Positions 30,147 through 38,757 of a DNA stretch of 64,000 bases are shown one piece after another (the stretch's first letter is position 1; every line of letters begins with the position of its first letter). Where the stretch lies: contig NZ_NSEB01000006.1 in NCBI RefSeq assembly GCF_002734215.1, positions 310,001 through 374,000 on the forward strand. The letters are read 5' to 3'. Source of the stretch: Fredinandcohnia onubensis. GTDB lineage: Bacteria > Bacillota > Bacilli > Bacillales > Bacillaceae_L. Made by a program: the position numbers and the translations under genes. The notes under the pieces were generated by a model. The model was not told where the DNA came from. It was given only the letters and a program-made list of their open reading frames with translations, and did not search any database.

Positions 30147-30980
30147 TTAATACTCCTTTTCCTTCAAAAAACGTAAACGATAATAATTATGGGCATAATC
30201 ACTAACCTGTCTTGTTAGTTGATAATTCATTCCTGCCCCAATCGCCATGCTAACAAGAGGAATTCCTTGAATCATCCGCTTACGTAAAACTGAAATAGCC
30301 ACCGCTTTCACAATATGTTTTAGTGGGAGCTCAAGCCAAGTTTCGTCGGTTAAATCTTCTGATCCATTATAAAAATATTGGTTCTGGGTAGACCTATCGG
30401 CACCCTGGGTCAGTTCCTCCCAGCCCTGGAAACGCATGCGTTTTGGCAGTGTAGCTGCATGAAACACTTTTAATGATGTCATCATTTCATATGGTGTATT
30501 TACTTCATACCCATATGTCATGGCAATTAATTGGACAATACGAAGATTAAGGACCGTTATCCCAGGTATATCCGTTCCAAGTAAGAGTAATCCCCCTGTA
30601 CCAGATAAGCCCCCTTGTGCAAAAGAATAAAGCCGATGCTTCGCAATCTGGTTTTCGGTTAAATATATAAGCTGATCTATGGTTAATTCTTTTAAATCAG
30701 AGATATCTTCAATGTCCTGATTAAAAACACGTGCCGAACGAATAAGACGTTCCCTTGCATCCACTTGAATTTGTGTTCCTTGAAGTATGGCATGTAAATG
30801 GAATAGCCAATTATCTAGCTTTGAAAAGAACTCAGTCCGTACATTCTCAGGGATAAGGCTTAACGAGTTTTCCAGCCATTTGTCATACGTCATTTCAAAA
30901 TCCGTCTGTTCATGTTGCATTTGTTCCGACCATTTATCAATTTCGGTTAGTATTTGTATTTCTCGTTCAGTAAGACCCAT
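30147..30980 (-). CDS. EcsC family protein
   Basis: A 277-residue protein resembling the EcsC family. A helical N-terminal half with LTEREIQILTEIDKW is followed by a Gly-rich hydrophobic part (AQGGLSGTGGLLLLGTDIPG, about 130-160) that could insert in the membrane, then a tail with RMIQGIPLVSMAIGAGMNYQL. In the ecs operon EcsC accompanies an ABC exporter; here the gene pairs with moaB instead. I start at ATG 30980 with GGAGG six bases upstream. The function of this paralogue is unknown. Confidence 0.8.
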   Translation of the reverse strand: MGLTEREIQILTEIDKWSEQMQHEQTDFEMTYDKWLENSLSLIPENVRTEFFSKLDNWLFHLHAILQGTQIQVDARERLIRSARVFNQDIEDISDLKELTIDQLIYLTENQIAKHRLYSFAQGGLSGTGGLLLLGTDIPGITVLNLRIVQLIAMTYGYEVNTPYEMMTSLKVFHAATLPKRMRFQGWEELTQGADRSTQNQYFYNGSEDLTDETWLELPLKHIVKAVAISVLRKRMIQGIPLVSMAIGAGMNYQLTRQVSDYAHNYYRLRFLKEKEY

Positions 30981-31075
30981 AATCATCCTCCGTTTCCAGC
31001 ATTCACTATGTATATTATACCACCACAAAGAAAAAACCGAAAACCACTAGGATACGAAACAATCCTTATAAAAAG

Positions 31076-31106
31076 TAAAAAAAGACAAACCCACTAAGAG
31101 TTTGTC
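31076..31106 (-). terminator. Terminator of ackA
   Basis: GACAAAC/GTTTGTC with a 9-nt loop is followed on the minus strand by a seven-T run. Confidence 0.85.
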
Positions 31107-31117
31107 CTTCAAATCCG

Positions 31118-32305
31118 TTATTTGGTTAAACGCATAACATCACGTGCGATCATGACTTCTTCATTCGTAGGAATGACGATAACCTTTACTGGTGAGTGTG
31201 GGTAGCTAATGAAAGTCTCCTTACCTCTTACTTTATTTAAAACTGGATCCCAATATACACCCATGAATTCTAGTCCTGTTAATACCCTTGCACGGATAGT
31301 ATCACTGTTTTCACCGATACCCGCTGTAAAGATAATAGCATCAACACCATGCATACGCGCTGCATATGAACCGATGTATTTGTGGATTCTGCTTGCAAAT
31401 ACTTCAAGTGCTAATTCAGCACGGCTATTTCCTTCATTAGCTTCTAGCTCAATATCACGTAAGTCACTTGAAAATCCAGAAACGCCTAGCATTCCACTTT
31501 CTTTATTTAACACATCTAAAACTTCATCTGCAGTTTTACCTGTTTTCTCCATGATAAATGGGATTAATGCCGGGTCAATATTTCCAGAACGTGTCCCCAT
31601 AGTTACACCAGCAAGCGGTGTAAAGCCCATAGACGTATCAATGGATTTTCCACCTTCAATTGCGGCAATACTTGCACCATTACCAAGGTGGCAAGACAAG
31701 ATTCGAAGCTGTTCTACAGGTCTTTCTAAAATTTCAGCTGCACGTTGTGAAACATATTTATGGGATGTTCCGTGGAAACCATATTTTCGAATACCATAGT
31801 CTTTATAATAATCATAAGGAAGACTATATAAAAATGATTTCTCAGGCATTGTTTGATGGAATGCTGTATCAAACACGGCTACCGCTGGCACATTAGGTAA
31901 TACTTCATGGAATGCTTTAATTCCGGTTAGGTTGGCTGGGTTATGCAATGGAGCTAATTCTGATAGCTTGTCTATTTCATCAATAACTTCATTCGTAATC
32001 ACAGCAGAATCTGCAAAGGTTTCTCCTCCGTGTACAACCCGATGACCGATTCCTTCAATTTCATCCAACGATTGAATAATTTGTAATTCTGTCAATTTAT
32101 CAAGGAGTATTTGTACAGCGACAGCATGGTCAGGAATTTCTGTTTCAGTTGTTTGTTTTTCATCGTTAACTGAGATTGTGAAAATTCCCTTCTCAAGGCC
32201 GATCCGTTCGAAGATCCCCTTTGTAATTACCTCTTCACTTGGCATTTCAAAAAGTTGAAATTTAAGTGACGAGCTTCCTGCATTTATGGCAATGATTTTC
32301 GACAT
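31118..32305 (-). CDS. ackA: Acetate kinase
   Basis: A 395-residue acetate kinase that makes ATP and acetate from acetyl phosphate during overflow metabolism. The ASKHA fold shows [15 protein letters not shown] at the N-terminus, [17 protein letters not shown], the ATP loop [25 protein letters not shown], and FTAGIGENS near the C-terminus. ATG 32305 has AAAAGGAGCGG upstream. It is a single-gene unit. In B. subtilis CcpA activates ackA; no convincing cre is visible here, only weak matches. Confidence 0.97.
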   Translation of the reverse strand: MSKIIAINAGSSSLKFQLFEMPSEEVITKGIFERIGLEKGIFTISVNDEKQTTETEIPDHAVAVQILLDKLTELQIIQSLDEIEGIGHRVVHGGETFADSAVITNEVIDEIDKLSELAPLHNPANLTGIKAFHEVLPNVPAVAVFDTAFHQTMPEKSFLYSLPYDYYKDYGIRKYGFHGTSHKYVSQRAAEILERPVEQLRILSCHLGNGASIAAIEGGKSIDTSMGFTPLAGVTMGTRSGNIDPALIPFIMEKTGKTADEVLDVLNKESGMLGVSGFSSDLRDIELEANEGNSRAELALEVFASRIHKYIGSYAARMHGVDAIIFTAGIGENSDTIRARVLTGLEFMGVYWDPVLNKVRGKETFISYPHSPVKVIVIPTNEEVMIARDVMRLTK

Positions 32306-32412
32306 TATGTCCGCTCCTTTTGATTAAAATCTTTATTTGTATGTAAATTTTCACTCTACATTATTCTATGCAAAACGACACTGTTTCATAGATGCCATTC
32401 TCATTTAAACAT

Positions 32413-32453
32413 CGGTACCAAAACATTTCAAGAAGAGTGCTGAATTGGTACCG
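32413..32453. repeat. Inverted repeat upstream of ackA
   Basis: CGGTACCAA at 32413-32421 and TTGGTACCG at 32445-32453 are perfect 9-bp arms 23 bp apart, in the ackA upstream region. It may be an operator or a stem-loop. Confidence 0.6.
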
Positions 32454-32502
32454 TTTTCGCCATAAAGTTCTTTAATTCAGATAATAGAAAACGCTACAAT
32501 TC

Positions 32503-32533
32503 AAAAAAAGAGACCCCATTCGTGAGGTCTCCA
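32503..32533 (-). terminator. Terminator of ytxK
   Basis: GAGACC/GGTCTC is followed by seven T residues on the minus strand, 12 bp after the ytxK stop codon. Confidence 0.85.
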
Positions 32534-32544
32534 TACTTAAACAT

Positions 32545-33549
32545 TTATAATTTAATTTCGTGCTTCTCTTGTTTAAACCAATCATCAATTTGCTTAATGA
32601 TACCTGCCATTGCCGTTTGATTTGAAAACTTTGGTAAATTGGCTAGGAGGGCCTGCTTTGGTGCCTTTACTTCTGGCCCCTTTTTCTGAATGACAAAAAT
32701 GCTTTTAGCGGCTTTTTCATTTTTAAATAAGGATAAAGGTAACTGAATCATCCCTTGGATAACAGATTTCTCTTTGAGGAATGCATTTAATTCCTTAGCA
32801 TATTCACTTGTAAACAAATGATTAGGTACTAAGAAAAATAAATAGCCACCCTCCTTGGTATATTTAATACTTTGCTCGATGAATAGATGATGGGCATACG
32901 AATGACCTTCTTTTGCATGAAGCTCAAAGTTAGCAGCTCCAATATCATTCGGATAATAACCGACAGGTAAATCACAAACAATCACGTCTACCGGGTCTAT
33001 GTATAATGGCTGTAGACTATCTTGATTGTAAAATTGAATGGAGTGCTGCTGCAGGTTTGCACTTACATATGCCACTTTAACCAAGAGATCATCAACATCG
33101 ATAGCTGAGGCTTCAATTTCTTTTGATTGATTTTGATTGAGAACGGTTGTAAGTAAGTTTCCTGTACCTACTGCCGGATCAAAAATACTGAAAGCTTTCC
33201 AACCCTCTGTAAATTTTGAAACGAGGTAGCCCACAAAAATAGAAACAGCATCTGGAGTCATTTCATGGTTAGGTTGGGTTGCCTCTTTCATCCCTTTTAA
33301 TGCGGCAAGCTGATAGGCTTTGCGAATTTCTTCAACAGAATATTGTTTTAGGTTTACCTGGCTGTACTCTTTCTCGATGCGCTTTTTTGATAGTTCACTA
33401 AGCTCATCCTGAAGTATCGTGTTTTGGAAGAGATTTTCGCCTGTTTCTGCAACTGCCTCAAGGTATGTACATGATAATTCTTCCATCAAGATCATTGCTG
33501 TGTTATCGATAACGGTAAATAGTTTTTCAACTGAAGATATTTGTGCCAT
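32545..33549 (-). CDS. ytxK: Class I SAM-dependent methyltransferase YtxK
   Basis: A 334-residue protein of the YtxK type, related to N6-adenine DNA methyltransferases. An N-terminal helical region is followed by a Rossmann-like domain with SAM motif IFDPAVGTGNLLTTVL (about 122-137), ASAIDVDDLLV, and VIVCDLPVGYY at the place of the catalytic NPPY motif. That tetrapeptide is changed here, so DNA methylation is doubtful. ATG 33549 follows AAAAGGAGAAAAAC. In B. subtilis ytxK is in the same place, near ackA and tpx. The substrate is unknown. Confidence 0.85.
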   Translation of the reverse strand: MAQISSVEKLFTVIDNTAMILMEELSCTYLEAVAETGENLFQNTILQDELSELSKKRIEKEYSQVNLKQYSVEEIRKAYQLAALKGMKEATQPNHEMTPDAVSIFVGYLVSKFTEGWKAFSIFDPAVGTGNLLTTVLNQNQSKEIEASAIDVDDLLVKVAYVSANLQQHSIQFYNQDSLQPLYIDPVDVIVCDLPVGYYPNDIGAANFELHAKEGHSYAHHLFIEQSIKYTKEGGYLFFLVPNHLFTSEYAKELNAFLKEKSVIQGMIQLPLSLFKNEKAAKSIFVIQKKGPEVKAPKQALLANLPKFSNQTAMAGIIKQIDDWFKQEKHEIKL

Positions 33550-33621
33550 TGTTTTTCTCCTTTTCGAACTCTTGACATATCCCTTTATTTTAAAAGAAAT
33601 CGTGTTGTAGTTCAACAAAGC

Positions 33622-33660
33622 TAAAAGAATCCCAATTATGATTGGGATTCTCTTTTTTTC
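33622..33660. terminator. Terminator of tpx
   Basis: GAATCCCAAT pairs perfectly with ATTGGGATTC around TATG. The T run is strongest on the plus strand, but on the minus strand TTTTAG follows, and it lies directly after tpx. Confidence 0.75.
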
Positions 33661-33666
33661 AATCTA

Positions 33667-34167
33667 TTAGTTAGCTGCTTTTGCTGCTTCTAGGGCTGCT
33701 TCGTAGTTTGGATGGTTTGTTGCTTCACTAACGTATTCTACATAAGTTACAGTATCGTTGCTATCTACAACAAATACTGCACGAGCCAATAAGCGTAGTT
33801 CTTTAATGCCTACACCATAAGCTTCTCCGAAAGAAAGATCACGGTGGTCGGATAGAGTTTGAACATTTTCAATACCGTTTGCACCACACCAACGTTTTTG
33901 TGCAAATGGCAAATCAACACTGACTGTTAAGATTTTAACATTATCTAGACCCGCTGCTTCTTCGTTAAAACGACGAGTTTGTGCATCACATACACCTGTA
34001 TCAAGTGATGGTACAACACTAATTAAACGAACAGATCCTTTTGAGTCTGCAAGTGAGACTGGTGATAAATCATTTGCTAATACAGTAAAATCAGGAGCCT
34101 TGTCCCCAACTTTTACTTCATTCCCCAATAAAGTGACTGGATTGTTTTTAAATGTGATATTTGCCAT
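33667..34167 (-). CDS. tpx: Thiol peroxidase
   Basis: A 166-residue atypical two-Cys peroxiredoxin that reduces peroxides with thioredoxin. The peroxidatic Cys is C60 in [15 protein letters not shown] and the resolving Cys is C94 in RWCGANG. ATG 34167 (MANITFKN) matches the family start and has an AGGAGG site; the longer upstream frame is not supported. Its upstream region is the long gap with the 52-bp repeats. Confidence 0.96.
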   Translation of the reverse strand: MANITFKNNPVTLLGNEVKVGDKAPDFTVLANDLSPVSLADSKGSVRLISVVPSLDTGVCDAQTRRFNEEAAGLDNVKILTVSVDLPFAQKRWCGANGIENVQTLSDHRDLSFGEAYGVGIKELRLLARAVFVVDSNDTVTYVEYVSEATNHPNYEAALEAAKAAN

Positions 34168-34420
34168 TTTACCAAAATCCTCCTTAAATTTATATGTACA
34201 GTGTAAATCATATCTTTTATCTGCCACAATTGCAATTATTTGCATTTATATATTGGTAAGTAAGCCCTTGTGTTTAGTCGGGTTTTAAAATTGGTATCTG
34301 GCTCTATGTGGGTATAGTGATTTTGTGGCTATTAGGTACAGATGGTGGATTTATAAGTGTGGGGTCTTGGGGTCTCATACGTGAGAAAGGGGGCAAAGTT
34401 TGAATTGCTCTTAATTAGCA

Positions 34421-34888
34421 TGGAGGAAGGGGAAAGGCATTCAGAATTTTGGTCGGAATCCTCTTCATAAGCTGGATGAAGGGGAAAGGCGTTCAGATTC
34501 TTGGACGAAATCCCCTTCATAAGCGGGATGAAGGGGAAAGGTATTCAGATTCTTGGTTGGAATCCTCTTCATAGTCGGATGAAGGGGAAATGCTTTCAGA
34601 TTCTTGGTCGGAACCCTCTTCATAAGCGGGATGAAGTGGAAATGCGTTCAGCTTCTTGGTCGGAATCCTCTTCATAAGCGGGATGAAGGGGAAAGGTATT
34701 CAGATTCTTGGTTGGAATCCTCTTCATAAGCACTATGAAGGATGCTGCGATTCTACGGACACAACCTAAAGTCCTTCATAACCTCGATGAAGGACCGAAC
34801 GACTCAACGCACCCAATATAAAGTCCTTCATACACCGGATGAAGGACCAACGAATCGAAGAACCCCTAAAGTCCTTCATCGCACTCAT
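34421..34888. repeat. 52-bp tandem repeat array with hairpin junctions, nine units
   Basis: Units begin near 34421, 34473, 34525, 34576, 34628, 34680, 34732, 34784 and 34836; the period is 52 bp except for one 51-bp unit. The first six share GATGAAGGGGAAAGG, TTCAGATTCTTGG and CCTCTTCATAAGC. The last three have a different interior and carry CCTAAAGTCCTTCAT or a close form. At each boundary the end of one unit pairs with the start of the next, for example TCCCCTTCAT/ATGAAGGGGA in the first subfamily and GTCCTTCAT/ATGAAGGAC in the second, with a loop of about 7 nt. Period 52 is not a multiple of three, which argues against coding. Confidence 0.9.
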
Positions 34889-34904
34889 AACCTATATCCC
34901 TACA

Positions 34905-34938
34905 AAAAAGGAGTCAACTGTTGTGTCCAGTTAACTCT
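34905..34938 (-). terminator. Terminator of ytfJ
   Basis: On the minus strand GAGTTAACTG pairs with CAGTTGACTC (one mismatch) and is followed by CTTTTTTG. Confidence 0.75.
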
Positions 34939-34947
34939 CGAAAGTTC

Positions 34948-35415
34948 TTATATGTCAAAATCAGATTTTTTGTCTTGATTTTGTTGGTCTTGGTTATTCT
35001 TTTTTAACATTTGTTGGATTTTATCAACGGCCTGTGGTGCTAGTTCAAGTAGTTTTTCATATAAATGAGTGCTTTCATCTAGATGAAGCATTTTCACACC
35101 ATTTGCACTAACAATTAAGAAAGCGATTGGTGTAATTGAAACCCCACCACCACTTCCTCCACCGAATGGAAGTTTGGAGCCCTGTTGTTGTTGCTGTTGG
35201 TCTCCACCTCCACCACCGTTATCCTTTCCACCCTCACCTTGTCCTTTGAACTCACTACCTCCTGCAGCAAATCCAAAGCCAACCTTTGAGACCGTTAAAA
35301 TCACGCTCCCATCTGGTGTTTCAACAGGATCACCAATAATTGTATTTACATCAATCATTTGCTTTAAGTTTTCCATTGCTGTCTTCATTAAACCCTGTAT
35401 TGGATGATCAGACAT
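34948..35415 (-). CDS. ytfJ: Spore protein YtfJ / GerW
   Basis: A 155-residue GerW family sporulation protein. The N-terminal half has the conserved HPIQGLMKTAMENLKQMIDV and GDPVETPDGSVILTVSKV. The middle (about 70-97) is a low-complexity linker of Gly, Gln and Asp, and the next part GGGVSITPIAFLIV is conserved. In B. subtilis ytfJ is made in the forespore under sigma-F and is needed for normal germination. ATG 35415 has GGAGGAATTTAGT. The linker is longer and more Gly/Gln-rich than I would expect, and may be a variable part. Confidence 0.9.
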   Translation of the reverse strand: MSDHPIQGLMKTAMENLKQMIDVNTIIGDPVETPDGSVILTVSKVGFGFAAGGSEFKGQGEGGKDNGGGGGDQQQQQQGSKLPFGGGSGGGVSITPIAFLIVSANGVKMLHLDESTHLYEKLLELAPQAVDKIQQMLKKNNQDQQNQDKKSDFDI

Positions 35416-35435
35416 ACTAAATTCCTCCTGACATT

Positions 35436-36134
35436 CTAAACTGATTTTTTATCCGAATCGGTTTCGTTGAGCTTTGAAAGGGTCGGGGATTTAAATTTCG
35501 GTATTCCTCCTCGCCACCTTTTAATCACTCTGATTCCTGCTACCATAGCATGCCCGATGCGGAAATGAATCATGCATCTTAAACTTGTTTCAGATATAGC
35601 AAACTGAAATGAAGGAGTAATCGAATATTCAGGATGAGCTTTGAGATTGAGATGGTGGCTAATCAAACCCACAATCGTTCCTTTAATAGACCAACCAAGC
35701 CCAGTAAGTACCCCTGTATGAGCTGCATCACCAACACCTATATGGGAATGCCATTCAAATTTTGTCACCGATATTTTCTTTAAAAAACTTTTAACGATTG
35801 GTACCATATCAACAACCCTGCTTAAAACTGCTTTGGAGTCATGAAAAGCTGCTTTCAAATTTTCCACAGAAAATTTTTGTTTTTTCTTTTTTTCATCAGT
35901 GGATACGCTCGCTTTTTGTTCTTTTTTAAAAACAATGCTCGGGGACTCCTTGTCAACAGCTACCATCGGAACATTAATCGTATATCTAATCAGCCCAAAC
36001 CAAATGCTGAATCTTATTTTAATATGGTCATCGTCCCGCAAGTGATTTGCTTCTATATAGATTTTTAACTTCGATACCATTATTAGCAGAATCAGTAGGA
36101 CTAGAAATAATAAAATGAATAAGAGCCACTTCAT
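35436..36134 (-). CDS. ytfI: DUF2953 protein YtfI
   Basis: A 232-residue DUF2953 family protein. One N-terminal transmembrane helix (about 2-20) anchors a domain that begins KLKIYIEANHLRDDDHIKIRFSIW and ends with FEWHSHIGVGDAAHTGVLTGLGWSIKG and a basic tail. It lies 20 bp upstream of ytfJ on the same strand, as in B. subtilis, so it is likely part of one sporulation-linked unit. ATG 36134 has GGGAG at eight bases; a GTG nine bases earlier is less likely. Function is unknown. Confidence 0.85.
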   Translation of the reverse strand: MKWLLFILLFLVLLILLIMVSKLKIYIEANHLRDDDHIKIRFSIWFGLIRYTINVPMVAVDKESPSIVFKKEQKASVSTDEKKKKQKFSVENLKAAFHDSKAVLSRVVDMVPIVKSFLKKISVTKFEWHSHIGVGDAAHTGVLTGLGWSIKGTIVGLISHHLNLKAHPEYSITPSFQFAISETSLRCMIHFRIGHAMVAGIRVIKRWRGGIPKFKSPTLSKLNETDSDKKSV

Positions 36135-36221
36135 GACACGCACTCCCTTTCAATGTTTAGTTATCACCTACTAGATGGTGAAAAATACATAAAAAGGGGT
36201 TCTGTGGTAATGTACTTATAA

Positions 36222-36257
36222 AAAAATAAGAGTGTCCATGGTGGACACCCTTATTTT
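36222..36257 (-). terminator. Terminator of sppA-yteJ
   Basis: AATAAG..TGTCCA pairs with TGGACA..CTTATT, flanked by A/T runs. It spans the yteJ stop codon. Confidence 0.8.
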
Positions 36258-36748
36258 GATGCATGTATAACAGTCGTATCCGAAAGTAAATCATGAATTC
36301 CTTGTTTTTTAGGAAGAAAAGCAACAATTAAATAGCCTATAAAGAAAAGCTTTGAGATATATCGGCCAATGAACTCCCTAAAAAGAACTGTCATCCAAGT
36401 AAGCGGTCGTTCCTCAAGTGTCACAACCTTTATTCCAAACACCATTTTCCCAAGTGTTTGACTGAAAAACTTTGTCATCAACACAAAATACAGATAAAAA
36501 ACAACAGCCGTTGCAATTGACGTAGCACTAAACATATCACTTTCGGATAATGGAATGTCTAAAGCTCTAAATGCTGGATATATAAGGATACGGTTTATAC
36601 TTCCAATTACAACAAGGTCTAATAAATATGCCCAAAAACGCATCCAAAAGCCTGCATAGCGAGGTGTGGCATTGGTGACTGGACGGGATGTATGATCGGG
36701 AATATAATTATCCCCCTGTACTCCTTCATGTGTAAGATCCATATTCAA
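36251..36748 (-). CDS. yteJ: RDD family membrane protein YteJ
   Basis: A 165-residue RDD domain protein with three hydrophobic segments (about 38-60, 78-100 and 132-150). The RDD signature is seen as YAGFWMRFWAYLLDLVVIG near residue 30. It follows sppA by 12 bp and in B. subtilis the two are an operon; there YteJ helps SppA in resistance to lantibiotics. I use TTG 36748, with AGGGGG at nine bases; ATG two codons later is possible. Transport activity is not known. Confidence 0.87.
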   Translation of the reverse strand: MNMDLTHEGVQGDNYIPDHTSRPVTNATPRYAGFWMRFWAYLLDLVVIGSINRILIYPAFRALDIPLSESDMFSATSIATAVVFYLYFVLMTKFFSQTLGKMVFGIKVVTLEERPLTWMTVLFREFIGRYISKLFFIGYLIVAFLPKKQGIHDLLSDTTVIHASK

Positions 36749-36760
36749 TTTGGTTTCCCC

Positions 36761-37771
36761 CTATTCTGCGTACAAATACATCATTCTAGGTGAATTTGGT
36801 TGTGATAGTAAATGAACCATGGTTGCCATTTCGATATCATCACTAAAGATTTTTTTTGCACTCATAGAAAATAGAGATCCAAATCCAAAATTGGCTGTAT
36901 ACTCAACAACACTAATATCCCCAAGTTCATAGTCCTTCTTCATTGCTTCAACCACATCCTCAAAGTATCCTAATTCATCGATTAAATGATTTTCCTTTGC
37001 TTGTCTACCATCATAGATGCGTCCGTCTGCAATTTTACGAACTTCTGACTCTGACATGTTACGTCCATCTGCAATTACATCCACAAACCCTTGATACGCA
37101 TTATCGACCATTGTTTGCATGATTTGTCTTTCTTCATCCGTCATGTCACGGTATGAAGACATGATATCCTTGTATGGTCCACTTTTGATTGTTTCAAATT
37201 TTACACCATATTTTTCAGCAAGTTCACTAAAGTTAACCCCTTGCATAATCACTCCTAATGAGCCGGTCATTGTATCTGGTGTAGCAAATATTTTATCTGC
37301 TGGAGCCGAGATATAGTAGCCGCCAGAAGCAGCCATAGCGCCCATCGATACATAAACTGGTTTATCTGTAGCTTCTTTTAAGTCCGTTAACTTTTTATGT
37401 ATTTCCGCACTTTCAACAACTCCACCACCTGGTGAATTGACCTTTAGAATAATTCCCTTGATGGTTTTATCCTCTTCCGCTTTCTCAATCATTTTTAAAA
37501 ATGATTGATGTTGATAGCCAGCTGATTGGAAAAAAGAAGTTACATCACCTGTATCTTGAATCACTCCATTAACAGATAAAACTAGAATCTTATCCATTCC
37601 TTTTCCTTCGATTACAACATTTTCGAGAAATTCTTCATTTGATGCCCCCAAAATCTCATCTGAAAAATTACTGAAATTTTTCGAGGCTAAGTTAGTTGCG
37701 AAATTAAAAAAGATCGAAAATACAAATATGACTGCAGCAATCCCTAAAGCTGCCCATCGTTTCCCATTCAT
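36761..37771 (-). CDS. sppA: Signal peptide peptidase SppA
   Basis: A 336-residue membrane serine protease of the S49 family that degrades cleaved signal peptides and membrane peptides. An N-terminal transmembrane helix (about 5-25) anchors the catalytic domain. The nucleophile is S149 in [10 protein letters not shown] and the base is K201 in SGPYKD; these match the Ser147/Lys199 pair of the B. subtilis enzyme. [14 protein letters not shown] near 111 forms the oxyanion region. ATG 37771 has TAGGAGGAAAAG. The protein is complete. Confidence 0.95.
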   Translation of the reverse strand: MNGKRWAALGIAAVIFVFSIFFNFATNLASKNFSNFSDEILGASNEEFLENVVIEGKGMDKILVLSVNGVIQDTGDVTSFFQSAGYQHQSFLKMIEKAEEDKTIKGIILKVNSPGGGVVESAEIHKKLTDLKEATDKPVYVSMGAMAASGGYYISAPADKIFATPDTMTGSLGVIMQGVNFSELAEKYGVKFETIKSGPYKDIMSSYRDMTDEERQIMQTMVDNAYQGFVDVIADGRNMSESEVRKIADGRIYDGRQAKENHLIDELGYFEDVVEAMKKDYELGDISVVEYTANFGFGSLFSMSAKKIFSDDIEMATMVHLLSQPNSPRMMYLYAE

Positions 37772-37923
37772 TTCTTTTCCTCCTAATTTTATGGATACTA
37801 TTCACGAATTGTTCAAAAATAAATACGAATCAAATCCAAAATGGTTTCATTTTATTGTTAAACTAAAATAGATACATATGTATTTTTATTGCCATCATAT
37901 GAGAATCATTGGGAGGTAATTTC

Positions 37924-38721
37924 ATGGATCGTCGTAATGTCTACTTCTTTTATCGGAAAGAAGATAAACTTATTGAATATGTAGAAAAACTGAATCAGAT
38001 TGCAAAAGAGCATCAATTTAGAATTGTAGAAGATGCCAAAAAAGCAAATGTCATTGTTAGTATCGGAGGAGATGGGACTTTCCTTCAGGCAGTTCGCAAG
38101 ACAAACTTCCGTCAAGACTGTCTATATGTTGGGATTTCGACAACTGGAGCCTTGAACCTTTATTGCGATTTTCATGCAGACGACACTGATAAAATCGTTG
38201 AGGCGATGTTAAATGAAAAAATTGAAGTTCGCCGTTATCCAATACTCGAGGTGAAGGTTGATGATAATCCATCCTTTTATTGTCTAAATGAATGTTCCAT
38301 TCGTTCCGGAATCATTAAGACTTTTGTGTTGGAAGTGTATATTGATGACTTGCATTTCGAGACGTTCCGTGGAGATGGAATGATTATCTCTACCCCAACA
38401 GGTAGCACCGCGTATAATAAATCAGTTAGGGGTGCTGTTGTTGACCCACTGCTTCCTTGTATGCAGGTCACTGAACTTGCATCCTTAAATAATAACCAAT
38501 ATCGTACGTTAGGTTCTCCGTTTATATTAAGTAGCACAAAAAAATTAACCTTACGTGATGTCCAAGATGGAAATGATTTTCCTTCAATCGGTATGGATAA
38601 TGAAGCACTCAGCATTCGCAATGTAAAACAAATCGACATTAAGCTAAGTGAAAAAAGGATTAAAACAGTAAAATTAAAGGATAATTCATTCTGGGAAAAG
38701 GTAAAGCGTACCTTTTTATAA
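37924..38721 (+). CDS. nadK: NAD kinase
   Basis: A 265-residue NAD kinase that makes NADP+ from NAD+. The diagnostic motif GGDGTFLQAV lies near residues 48-57, the substrate region STPTGSTAYNKS near 157, and the STGALNLY stretch between. Bacillus has two such genes; this one corresponds to the second (ytdI, nadF/ppnKB). ATG 37924 follows GGGAGGTAATTTC, so the start five codons earlier is rejected. It is divergent from sppA and convergent with the amidohydrolase gene. Confidence 0.93.
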   Translation: MDRRNVYFFYRKEDKLIEYVEKLNQIAKEHQFRIVEDAKKANVIVSIGGDGTFLQAVRKTNFRQDCLYVGISTTGALNLYCDFHADDTDKIVEAMLNEKIEVRRYPILEVKVDDNPSFYCLNECSIRSGIIKTFVLEVYIDDLHFETFRGDGMIISTPTGSTAYNKSVRGAVVDPLLPCMQVTELASLNNNQYRTLGSPFILSSTKKLTLRDVQDGNDFPSIGMDNEALSIRNVKQIDIKLSEKRIKTVKLKDNSFWEKVKRTFL

Positions 38722-38726
38722 GTATT

Positions 38727-38757
38727 AAGACCAAGCGATTGCTTGGTCTTTATTTTT
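38727..38757. terminator. Terminator between NAD kinase and ytcJ
   Basis: AAGACCAAGC pairs perfectly with GCTTGGTCTT around GATT and is followed by TATTTTT. Confidence 0.85.

Larger units (their letters stand above)
34168..34947. other. Gene-poor gap between tpx and ytfJ
   Basis: This 780-bp stretch has no credible gene. From left to right it holds the tpx upstream region (34168-34420), the 52-bp tandem array (about 34421-34888) and the ytfJ terminator. A 62-codon frame at 34332-34520 only reads through repeats. No clear tpx promoter was assigned. Confidence 0.7.

Noticed and set aside
32484-32498. cre site for ackA (AGAAAACGCTACAA)
   Set aside because: It has three mismatches to the consensus at important places and overlaps the ytxK terminator region.
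34332-34520. 62-codon minus-strand frame
   Set aside because: It runs through the first units of the 52-bp repeat array, whose period breaks any reading frame.
34421-34888. CRISPR array
   Set aside because: Units are contiguous 52-bp tandem copies without unique spacers, and no cas gene is nearby.
35174-35407. Pro- and Cys-rich plus-strand frame
   Set aside because: It is the antisense of the Gly/Gln linker of ytfJ; its composition is a mirror effect.
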